Origin: an uncultured bacterium
GTDB taxonomy: Bacteria > Cyanobacteriota > Vampirovibrionia > Gastranaerophilales > Gastranaerophilaceae
Assembly (NCBI GenBank): GCA_900551675.1
Contig: URXH01000104.1
Coordinates: forward strand, 1-5,688
Length of the DNA stretch: 5,688 nucleotides
Direction of reading: 5' to 3'
Shown: one piece after another, positions 1 through 5,140 of the stretch
How positions within the stretch are numbered: the first letter of the stretch is position 1
Layout of the letters: every line of letters begins with the position of its first letter
The notes under the pieces: generated by a model
What the model was told of the DNA's origin: nothing
The model's database searches: none
Seen by the model: the letters and a program-made list of their open reading frames with translations, nothing else
Position numbers and translations under genes: made by a program

Positions 1-1
1 A

Positions 2-742
2 CCCCGTAAACACTGTGCGTTTACGTTAGCAGAAGTTTTAATAACTCTCGGCATCATTGGTGTTGTCGCTGCTATGATCATGCCGTCTTTGATTCAGAAT
101 TACAAATATATGGTACTTGAAAATCAATTAAAAGCTGCTTATTCAGATTTAAATCAGGCTGCTAAATTGTTCCAAACACATAATGACATGTCTGTCAGTG
201 AATATGCTTCTACTACATCAGCAGCAAACGCATTAAACGAATATTCAAAAGAATTTAACGGGGTTATAAAAAAATCAAATCTTGTCTGGGACTCTACAGA
301 TGAAGACGGCAATAATATAGGAGCTATGCCGTATGAATTACACACTGTTAATGGCTCTCGCACAGTTACAAATTGTGATGTCAGTGGTTTTATATGGGAT
401 ACACAAGGTAGAGTAATATCTTTTGATGATATACCATCATATGGTCAAAACGGACCAAAAATTTGTATTGATATAAACGGAGTAAAACCACCAAATAGAC
501 AAGGTATTGATTATTTTGTTTTTATGTTTACAACAGACGGCTACGTAATTCCCCTGGGGCAGGAGCATAAAAATAATCCTGAGTGTACAAATGTTGATAA
601 TAATTGTACTATCCCAAAAACAGAGTGTAAATATAATTCATCTGCCTATGGCCAGATGGCTTGCGCAAACTATGCACTAATAAATCAGCACCCAACAGAG
701 ACAGGAAAAGACTACTGGCACGATTTTGTAAGAGGGAGATAA
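2..742 (+). CDS. Type IV pilin / type II secretion pseudopilin-like prepilin, 5' partial
   Basis: This is a prepilin whose first few leader codons lie off the left edge; the open frame reads from base 2 and gives 246 residues in the window. Residues 1-6 are the end of a short basic leader (PRKHCA). The expected prepilin-peptidase cut falls after Ala6, before FTLAEVLITLGIIGVVAA. Mature residue 5 is the conserved Glu, and the following hydrophobic N-helix anchors the subunit in the inner membrane and packs the pilus core. The ATG at 74 lies inside this helix and is not the start. The mature chain would be about 240 residues, with a globular domain holding six cysteines (window residues 125, 155, 195, 202, 209, 221), several probably disulfide-bonded. 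A stretch with DINGVKPPNRQGIDYF (about 157-172) resembles the C-terminal core common in pseudopilins with this N-helix, as I recall. Its role (major pilin, minor pilin or secretion pseudopilin) cannot be decided. A likely processing enzyme is encoded at 3686-4681. Confidence 0.88.
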   Translation, partial: PRKHCAFTLAEVLITLGIIGVVAAMIMPSLIQNYKYMVLENQLKAAYSDLNQAAKLFQTHNDMSVSEYASTTSAANALNEYSKEFNGVIKKSNLVWDSTDEDGNNIGAMPYELHTVNGSRTVTNCDVSGFIWDTQGRVISFDDIPSYGQNGPKICIDINGVKPPNRQGIDYFVFMFTTDGYVIPLGQEHKNNPECTNVDNNCTIPKTECKYNSSAYGQMACANYALINQHPTETGKDYWHDFVRGR

Positions 743-751
743 AAGTTGTAT

Positions 752-2347
752 TTATTTCACGGCCGCATCTATCAAACCTTTAAAGAGTGGATGCGGTTTT
801 TCAGGACGCGACTTAAATTCCGGATGAAACTGGCAGGCTACAAACCAGTCAAGTTTAGGAAGCTCCACAACTTCTGCAAGCATTCCGTCAGGAGACATGC
901 CTGAAAATACAAGCCCTGCATCTTCAATTTGTTTTAAGTATTCGTTATTAACTTCGTATCTGTGCCTGTGGCGTTCGGAAATTTTTTCTTTACCGTAAGC
1001 TTTATATGCCTTTGAACCTTTTTTCAATACGCAGTCATAAGCCCCCAGTCTCATCGTTCCGCCGTATCCGTGAACATTTTTCTGTTCAAGCATCAAATCT
1101 ATTACGGGGTTTTGTGCGTTTTCATCAAATTCTTTTGAATTAGCATCTTTAATCCCTACGACATTTCGTGCATATTCAATAACAGCACACTGCATACCCA
1201 GACAAAGGCCTAAAAACGGAACATTATGTTCTCTTGCATAGCGTATTACATTAAGTTTGCCTTCAATACCTCTTACGCCGAATCCTCCGGGAACAACAAC
1301 AGCCTGCACATCTTTCATAAGTTCTTTGCATGAGGCGTAGTCAAGACAGTCTTCAGAATTTATCCATTTTACTTCAACTTTTACATCATCGGCATAGCCT
1401 GCATGTTTCAATGATTCTACGACCGAAATATAAGCATCTGAAAGTTTTGTATATTTCCCTGCAATTGCGACTCTTACCGTTCCTTTCGGATTTTTAATTC
1501 TTTCAACAAGCGTTTCCCAGCCTTTTAAATCAGCTTTTCTGTTTTCAACTCTTAGCATATCAAGAATTACACCTGCCATATTCTGTTGTTCAAGCGCAAG
1601 CGGAACTTCATAAATACTTTTCATATCGCGGCATTCAATAACAGCTTCTTTCGGTACGGAACAAAAAAGAGCCAGTTTTTCTTTTTCTGTTTTCGGAATA
1701 GGTTTTGTTGTACGGCATACTAGAATTTCGGGCTGAATACCGTAACTTCTTAAGACATGTACACTATGCTGAGACGGTTTTGTCTTTAATTCCCCCGAAG
1801 TCGGAAGATACGGAAGCAGCGTTGTATGAACAGAAATCGCATTTCCTATACCTGCTTCAGTCTTAAACTGTCTTATAGCTTCAATAAACGGTAAACTCTC
1901 AATATCACCTATTGTACCGCCAATCTCTATTAATTGAAAATCAGGATTAAACTGTTTTGTAGCCCCCATAATTCTCGATTTAATCTCATTTGTAATATGC
2001 GGAATAACCTGAACGGTTGCGCCAAGATAATCCCCGCGTCTTTCTTTTTCAATAACTGTTTGATAAACACTGCCGGATGTTACGTTGTTATATTTTCCGA
2101 GAGAAGTGTCAGTAAATCTTTCGTAATGACCTAAATCTAAATCAGTTTCAGCACCGTCATCAGTTACAAACACCTCTCCATGCTGAAAGGGGCTCATTGT
2201 TCCCGGATCAACATTTATATAAGGGTCAAATTTCTGGTTTATAACAGAAAAACCTCTTGCTCGCAATAACCTTCCTAAAGACGCCGCGATAATCCCCTTC
2301 CCGAGAGAACTCACTACACCACCTGTTATAAAAATATATTTAGTCAT
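752..2347 (-). CDS. pyrG: CTP synthase (glutamine-hydrolysing)
   Basis: This enzyme converts UTP to CTP in the cytosol using ATP and glutamine, the last step of de novo pyrimidine nucleotide synthesis. The 531 residues match the usual length (about 530-550) and both domains are complete. The N-terminal amidoligase domain (about 1-268) has the P-loop-like GGVVSSLGKG (9-18, Lys17), DPYINVDPGTMSP (41-53), Mg-binding region DLDLGHYERF with Asp71, and EIGGTIGDIES (141-151). The C-terminal class I glutamine amidotransferase domain (about 292-531) has the oxyanion-loop PGGFG (353-357), nucleophile Cys382 in GLCLGMQ, and the His508/Glu510 pair in QFHPEF. The start is well supported by GAGGTGG (complement of 2352-2358), four to five bases ahead of the ATG. 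It lies downstream of gatC in the same direction and converges on the pilin gene with a 9-bp gap. No catalytic residue is missing. Confidence 0.98.
   Translation of the reverse strand: MTKYIFITGGVVSSLGKGIIAASLGRLLRARGFSVINQKFDPYINVDPGTMSPFQHGEVFVTDDGAETDLDLGHYERFTDTSLGKYNNVTSGSVYQTVIEKERRGDYLGATVQVIPHITNEIKSRIMGATKQFNPDFQLIEIGGTIGDIESLPFIEAIRQFKTEAGIGNAISVHTTLLPYLPTSGELKTKPSQHSVHVLRSYGIQPEILVCRTTKPIPKTEKEKLALFCSVPKEAVIECRDMKSIYEVPLALEQQNMAGVILDMLRVENRKADLKGWETLVERIKNPKGTVRVAIAGKYTKLSDAYISVVESLKHAGYADDVKVEVKWINSEDCLDYASCKELMKDVQAVVVPGGFGVRGIEGKLNVIRYAREHNVPFLGLCLGMQCAVIEYARNVVGIKDANSKEFDENAQNPVIDLMLEQKNVHGYGGTMRLGAYDCVLKKGSKAYKAYGKEKISERHRHRYEVNNEYLKQIEDAGLVFSGMSPDGMLAEVVELPKLDWFVACQFHPEFKSRPEKPHPLFKGLIDAAVK
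763..801 (+). terminator. Rho-independent terminator of the pilin gene, inside the 3' end of pyrG
   Basis: CCGCATC (763-769) pairs perfectly with GATGCGG (790-796), and the second arm is followed directly by TTTTTC on the + strand. Wobble and A-T pairs extend the stem inward (770/789, 771/788, 772/787). It starts 20 bases after the pilin stop codon, so it fits a + strand terminator. The sequence also encodes the last residues of CTP synthase on the other strand. On the - strand no T-run follows the stem, so it would not act as the pyrG terminator. Confidence 0.65.
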
Positions 2348-2378
2348 TTTACCACCTCAACACAACATTCAAAAAACT

Positions 2379-2391
2379 TGATATGATTATA
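2379..2391 (-). promoter_or_regulatory. Probable pyrG promoter (-10 TATAAT)
   Basis: On the - strand a perfect TATAAT lies at 2391-2386. It predicts a transcript start near 2379 and a leader of about 32 bases that keeps the GAGGTGG ribosome site. No good -35 hexamer is seen 16-18 bases upstream. The spacer between the -10 and the expected -35 contains one arm of an inverted repeat (2396-2403). pyrG could also be read from the gatC promoter, as no clear terminator separates the two. Confidence 0.5.
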
Positions 2392-2395
2392 CAAT

Positions 2396-2449
2396 CAGAG
2401 GGAAAATTCGTTTTGTTTCTCTAAACCTGATTAACTTTACCTCCCTCTG
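2396..2449. repeat. Inverted repeat CAGAGGGA/TCCCTCTG in the gatC-pyrG spacer
   Basis: CAGAGGGA (2396-2403) and TCCCTCTG (2442-2449) are perfect 8-base complements separated by 38 bases, with two possible further G-T pairs. On the - strand the distal arm falls just upstream of the pyrG -10 element, and no T-run follows it. It is therefore not a standard terminator for gatC. It may be an operator, an RNA hairpin in a gatC-pyrG read-through transcript, or chance. On the + strand TTTTGCTTT follows the second arm, but no + strand gene lies upstream. Confidence 0.35.
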
Positions 2450-2470
2450 TTTTGCTTTATATGCTTTTAT

Positions 2471-2752
2471 TTAATTAATTTTCGGAACTTTAAAGAAACC
2501 GTTTTCAACATCCGGTGCATTAGCCATTAATTCTTCTTTGCTGATCTCCTGAACAACTTTATCTTCTCTCATGACGTTGCAGAAATCAATAACCTGACAC
2601 ATCGGTTTAACATTAGATGTATCAACCTCATTCATTTGATCAACATATTTTAATACATCACCTAACTGTTTTGTATAAAGTTCTTTTTCTTCTTCTGTTA
2701 ATTCCAGTCTTGCAAGTTTTGCAACATGTTCTACATCTTTAATCGTAATCAT
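2471..2752 (-). CDS. gatC: Aspartyl/glutamyl-tRNA amidotransferase subunit C
   Basis: GatC is the small subunit of the GatCAB complex, which amidates Glu-tRNA(Gln) and/or Asp-tRNA(Asn) in bacteria lacking the matching direct synthetases. It wraps around and stabilises the GatA-GatB interface and has no catalytic residues. The 93 residues match the usual length (about 95). The family opening is clear: VEHVAKLARLELTEEE (8-23), then the helix with LGDVLKYVDQMNEVDTSNVKPM (30-51) and the C-terminal tail with REDKV and a final KVPKI. The ATG at 2752 is supported by GGAG (complement of 2760-2763), seven bases ahead. gatA and gatB are not in the window; gatC is instead followed by pyrG in the same direction. 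It is divergent from the sigma gene, with about 0.1 kb between them. Confidence 0.95.
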   Translation of the reverse strand: MITIKDVEHVAKLARLELTEEEKELYTKQLGDVLKYVDQMNEVDTSNVKPMCQVIDFCNVMREDKVVQEISKEELMANAPDVENGFFKVPKIN

Positions 2753-2764
2753 TTCTCTACTCCG

Positions 2765-2777
2765 TTATTTTATCATA
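2765..2777 (-). promoter_or_regulatory. Possible gatC promoter (-10 TATGAT)
   Basis: On the - strand TATGAT lies at 2777-2772. It would start transcription near 2765, leaving the GGAG ribosome site at 2763-2760 in a very short leader. No convincing -35 element is visible. The overlapping TAAAAT (2772-2767) would start too close to the ribosome site and is less likely. Confidence 0.35.
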
Positions 2778-2846
2778 GTAGCACAAAAAATTTGCATGCT
2801 TCAAAATTATTACATAAATTTAATGATTTCTAAAATAAAAAAGTTA

Positions 2847-2862
2847 TGATATAATACTAATG
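2847..2862 (+). promoter_or_regulatory. Extended -10 promoter of the sigma factor-prepilin peptidase unit
   Basis: TGATATAAT at 2847-2855 is a perfect extended -10 (TGn followed by consensus TATAAT), predicting a start near 2862. The -35 region 17 bases upstream (TTTCTA, 2827-2832) is poor, as is usual when the extended -10 compensates. It looks like a housekeeping-sigma promoter, so initial expression of this sigma factor probably depends on the primary sigma factor. A start near 2862 excludes the ATG at 2860 as translation start. Confidence 0.65.
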
Positions 2863-2877
2863 ATATTGGAGATTAAT

Positions 2878-3669
2878 TTGTTGGAGAGTAAAGAAAAAAA
2901 CAGTATTGAAGATCTTGATAAACAAATTCTCGCTTATAAAGACTGCAAAGACGAGAAGAAAAAAAGAATGCTTCATATCAATATTGTAGAAAACGGAATG
3001 CTTCTGGTAAAAAGAATTGCCGGAAATATCTCTGCACAGTCAGGTATTTCTAATGAAGATCTTATTCAGGTAGGCTCAATAGGGCTTATCAAAGCTATTG
3101 AATTTTTTAAACCCGACAAAAATACAAGATTTAAAACTTATGCATCATATTTTATAAGAGGAGAAATTAAACATTACCTGAGAGATAAAGCTTCGATGAT
3201 TAAAGCCCCGAGAGAACTGCAGGAACTTGTTTTTAAAATCAGCTCTGCTGTAAAAAATCTTAAAGAAAAAGGGATTGAAGAACCTGCAGAAGAACAGATT
3301 GCTGAAATAGTCGGCATTCCTGTAAACAAAATCCATGAGGTTATGGAAATCGAACTTTGCAAAAGCACTCTTTCTCTTGATCAGGCAATATCTTCCGTTG
3401 ATGATGATGATTTAACGCTTATTGACAAAATTCCGGCCGGTGATTATCAGGAATTTATGAATTCCTACGAAAATAAACTTATGCTGGCAGAAGCAATAAA
3501 AAAACTGCCTCATGATTTGCAGCAGATTATTGAAATGAGCTATTATCAGGACTTGAACCAGCGTGAAATCTCTGAAAGAATTCATATTTCACAGATGCAG
3601 GTTTCAAGAAGATTGAAAAAAGCTCTAAGCAAAATGTATGAAATAATTACTTCAAAAGACGAAAAATAA
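2878..3669 (+). CDS. Sigma-70 family RNA polymerase sigma factor, SigB/SigF type (group 3)
   Basis: This alternative sigma factor directs RNA polymerase to a subset of promoters. Numbering from the ATG at 2860, region 2 covers about 43-112: DLIQVGSIGLIKAI (67-80), then FKTYASYFIRGEIKHYLRDK (91-110), the SigB/F/G form of regions 2.3-2.4. Region 3 follows (about 116-165, PRELQELV), then SLDQ and an acidic DDDD turn (181-184). Region 4 has the helix-turn-helix NQREISERIHISQMQVSRRLKKAL (233-256). I start it at TTG 2878: GGAG (2868-2871) lies six bases ahead, while the ATG at 2860 has no ribosome site and sits at the predicted transcript start. TTG 2881 is an equally possible start. The protein is then 262-263 residues, normal for the group. 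The region 2 wording recalls cyanobacterial SigF, which controls pilin genes and motility. The next gene encodes a prepilin peptidase 16 bp downstream, supporting a pilus role. No anti-sigma gene is adjacent. Confidence 0.93.
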   Translation: MLESKEKNSIEDLDKQILAYKDCKDEKKKRMLHINIVENGMLLVKRIAGNISAQSGISNEDLIQVGSIGLIKAIEFFKPDKNTRFKTYASYFIRGEIKHYLRDKASMIKAPRELQELVFKISSAVKNLKEKGIEEPAEEQIAEIVGIPVNKIHEVMEIELCKSTLSLDQAISSVDDDDLTLIDKIPAGDYQEFMNSYENKLMLAEAIKKLPHDLQQIIEMSYYQDLNQREISERIHISQMQVSRRLKKALSKMYEIITSKDEK

Positions 3670-3670
3670 A

Positions 3671-3685
3671 AGGAGACATAAAAAA
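3671..3685 (+). promoter_or_regulatory. Ribosome binding site of the prepilin peptidase gene
   Basis: AGGAG at 3671-3675 lies ten bases before the ATG at 3686 and only one base after the stop codon of the sigma gene. No promoter or terminator fits in the 16-bp gap, so the two genes are very probably co-transcribed. Confidence 0.75.
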
Positions 3686-4681
3686 ATGGGAGCATTGATT
3701 GCGATTTTAACATTTGTTTTTATTATAGGCTTATGCATAGGCAGTTTCTTAAATGTTGTAATTTTAAGAACATTGAGCGAAGAATCTATTGTTTTTCCGG
3801 CATCAAAATGCCCGAAATGCCAGCATCCTCTCAAATGGTGGCATAATATTCCTGTTTTTTCGTATATTTTTCTAAAAGGAAAATGCGCATTTTGTAAGGA
3901 AAAAATAAGCATTCAATATCCGATTGTGGAACTTTTAACAGGTATTATATTCACTCTGCTTTTCATGAAATTTGGAGTCAGTGTAGATACACTGTTTGCG
4001 TGGGTAATTTCGTCATTGCTTATTGTAATAGCAGGAACAGATATTAAAGAAAAAGTTGTCTATGATGTTCACACATATACTTTAATAGCAGTAGGCTTAT
4101 TATATGCAATAATTGTAACTGCAGTATCGCTTTTCCAAATGCACTTTGCTGGAAATCCGATGGAATTCACAAAATATTTCGTATTAAATAATCCTATATT
4201 CATATCACTTATGGGAATGCTTTTAGGAGCAGCAATTCTTGAAATTTGCGCAAGAGCCGGCTACCTTTTTGTCGGAACAAGAGCATTCGGTGAAGGCGAT
4301 ACATTTATCGCAGCAGGACTCGGGGCGCTTTTTGGCTGGAAATCTCTGCTTGTGGTGCTTGCAATGTCCGTGTTGATTCAAGTAGTTTTATTCCTCCCTA
4401 TTTTTATAAAAGGACTTGTAAAAAATAAAGATTGGAAAACTTTAATAACATTCACTGTTTTTGTACTGTTTGCAATTGCTTTTTACACATTACAGCACTT
4501 TAGAATAATAACGGTTGAAGATATTATAATATATTCTATCTTTGCAATTGTACTTGCAATTCTTGGAATTACAGCATGTATATTTATATTCAAGGGGCTC
4601 AGAGAACACCCCGAAAACAGGACATATATGCCGTTTGGGCCTGCAATGGTTGCTGCAGCATTTATTGCTCTACTATTTTAA
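3686..4681 (+). CDS. Prepilin peptidase / N-methyltransferase (A24 family)
   Basis: This inner-membrane aspartic protease removes the leader of type IV prepilins and pseudopilins and then N-methylates the new first residue. The order is typical of PilD-like enzymes: a first membrane helix with GLCIGSFLNVVILR (15-28), a cytoplasmic zinc-type domain with CPKC (42-45) and CAFC (67-70), and QYPIVELLTG (77-86). The catalytic aspartates are then Asp119 (GTDIKEKVVYD, lacking the common Pro before the second Asp) and Asp205 in GEGD (202-205), with MPFGP (about 314-318) before the last helix. At 331 residues it is longer than the usual 250-290. The excess lies between about 238 and 310, where two extra hydrophobic segments (about 247-267 and 274-297) appear. 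All catalytic and metal residues are present, so it should be active. The linked sigma gene and the pilin at the left edge are the expected partners. pilD is the usual name but family symbols vary. Confidence 0.95.
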   Translation: MGALIAILTFVFIIGLCIGSFLNVVILRTLSEESIVFPASKCPKCQHPLKWWHNIPVFSYIFLKGKCAFCKEKISIQYPIVELLTGIIFTLLFMKFGVSVDTLFAWVISSLLIVIAGTDIKEKVVYDVHTYTLIAVGLLYAIIVTAVSLFQMHFAGNPMEFTKYFVLNNPIFISLMGMLLGAAILEICARAGYLFVGTRAFGEGDTFIAAGLGALFGWKSLLVVLAMSVLIQVVLFLPIFIKGLVKNKDWKTLITFTVFVLFAIAFYTLQHFRIITVEDIIIYSIFAIVLAILGITACIFIFKGLREHPENRTYMPFGPAMVAAAFIALLF

Positions 4682-4709
4682 AATTGTCATGCAGAACTTG
4701 TTTCAGCAT

Positions 4710-4931
4710 CTAAAAAAAACATTTTCGATATATTTCAGCTTCGAGCTCACTGTAATCACCGGTGAGCTTTTCTAATCTTGAGCAAGCAATATTTGCGATA
4801 GGCAGCAGATGAGAATAATCATCATGAGTATTAACATAGCACTGAAGTGTATCTCTAATGCACTTATTAATGGATGAAATTTCGTAAATAGCCATACTAA
4901 GATCGTCAATCATTTCTTCGAGTTCTTTCAT
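4710..4931 (-). CDS. Small unrecognised protein, acidic and helical
   Basis: This 73-residue protein (MKELEEMIDDLSMAIYEIS at the start) belongs to no family I recognise. It has no signal peptide or membrane segment and is rich in Glu, Asp, Leu and Ile with heptad-like spacing in the first 30 residues, suggesting a soluble helical or coiled-coil protein. Three cysteines are present (about 24, 31, 50) plus one near the C-terminus (about 71), without a metal-binding pattern. The gene is supported by a strong ribosome site (AGGAG, complement of 4937-4941, about five bases before the ATG) and by plausible promoter elements upstream. It converges on the prepilin peptidase gene with a 28-bp gap. Its 3' half also carries a likely terminator for that operon on the opposite strand. 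A link with pili is only a matter of position. Confidence 0.72.
   Translation of the reverse strand: MKELEEMIDDLSMAIYEISSINKCIRDTLQCYVNTHDDYSHLLPIANIACSRLEKLTGDYSELEAEIYRKCFF
4744..4773 (+). terminator. Rho-independent terminator of the sigma-peptidase unit, inside the convergent small gene
   Basis: AGCTCACTG (4744-4752) pairs with CGGTGAGCT (4760-4768): nine pairs including one G-T, with a seven-base loop. TTTCT follows on the + strand, so the T-run counted from the end of the stem is TTTTCT. It lies about 60 bases after the prepilin peptidase stop codon. The - strand side has no T-run, so it is directional. The same bases encode the LTGDYSEL part of the small - strand protein. Confidence 0.5.
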
Positions 4932-4951
4932 ACATTCTCCTTAATATTTAT

Positions 4952-4987
4952 AAAAAATATTTTAACAATTTTAAAATTCTTGTTCAA
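4952..4987 (-). promoter_or_regulatory. Probable promoter of the small - strand gene
   Basis: On the - strand TTGAAC (4987-4982) and TAAAAT (4964-4959) are separated by exactly 17 bases. They predict a start near 4952 and a leader of about 20 bases containing the AGGAG site. An alternative extended -10, TGCTATATT (4994-4986), would start near 4979 with a leader of about 48 bases but has no -35. The region is very AT-rich, so either could be fortuitous. Confidence 0.45.
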
Positions 4988-4995
4988 TATAGCAC

Positions 4996-5044
4996 ACTTA
5001 ATAAAATTTTAGGTGTACTTAATAAATTATCTGCACTTAATGAA
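4996..5044. repeat. Three direct repeats ACTTAATAAA upstream of the small gene
   Basis: ACTTAATAAA occurs at 4996-5005 and 5017-5026, and ACTTAATGAA at 5035-5044, a spacing of 21 and 18 bases. They lie immediately upstream of the predicted - strand promoter, at about -44 to -92 relative to the start at 4952. Near two-turn spacing of the first two would place them on the same DNA face, as expected of activator or repressor sites. The third copy is also part of the inverted repeat starting at 5031. Confidence 0.45.
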
Positions 5045-5121
5045 ATAGTAACAAAGCGAGCATTGTTTGACCGCAGGGAGTTTGCGAGCACAAGATTGAA
5101 TTTAGTGCAGATAAACGGTCA
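5031..5121. other. Structured intergenic segment with crossed inverted repeats
   Basis: CTGCACTTAAT (5031-5041) is complementary to ATTTAGTGCAG (5100-5110) at 10 of 11 positions, bounding an 80-bp segment. A second pair, TGACCG (5068-5073) and CGGTCA (5116-5121), has one arm inside and one outside, so the two stems cross in a pseudoknot-like order. Inside there is a direct repeat GCGAGCA (5056-5062 and 5084-5090) and a short AACAA/TTGTT pair (5050-5054, 5063-5067). This segment is visibly richer in G and C than the bases to its left. It contains no credible coding frame. It could be a small non-autonomous repeat element or a structured RNA; no transposase or clear target duplication is visible. 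Confidence 0.4.
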
Positions 5122-5140
5122 GCGTGTTTTTCTTTCTTTG

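Noticed and set aside
74..82. ATG codons at 74 and 80 as start of the pilin gene
   Set aside because: The frame is open to base 2 and encodes a textbook prepilin leader end and N-helix; these Met residues lie inside that helix.
154..363. Minus-strand frame inside the pilin gene
   Set aside because: It is antisense to the pilin coding sequence, with no ribosome site and no recognisable motif.
639..658. Hairpin CATCTG/CAGATG as a - strand terminator for pyrG
   Set aside because: The stem is only six pairs, there is no T-run, and it lies about 95 bases beyond the pyrG stop within pilin coding sequence; it is probably chance.
1934..2134. Plus-strand frame inside pyrG
   Set aside because: It is antisense to the conserved amidoligase domain of CTP synthase and has no coding evidence of its own.
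2396..2449. Riboswitch or T-box in front of pyrG
   Set aside because: The spacer is only 123 bp, the predicted leader about 32 bases, and no known aptamer or specifier pattern is visible.
3145..3912. Minus-strand frames across the sigma factor and the start of the prepilin peptidase gene
   Set aside because: They lie antisense to conserved domains and their products look like low-complexity shadows rich in Phe, Ser and Ile.
4682..4709. Terminator in the short gap after the prepilin peptidase gene
   Set aside because: Only a weak, mismatched GCAGAA/TTTCAGC pairing is present, with no proper T-run after it; the hairpin at 4744-4768 is much stronger.
4542..4775. Plus-strand frame overlapping the prepilin peptidase 3' end
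   Set aside because: It is out of frame with the conserved MPFGP C-terminal helix of the peptidase, and no ribosome site is seen.
4996..5044. CRISPR array or replication-origin iterons
   Set aside because: The repeats are only ten bases with short, unequal AT-rich gaps; there are no spacers of constant length, no cas or replication genes, and no DnaA-box cluster.
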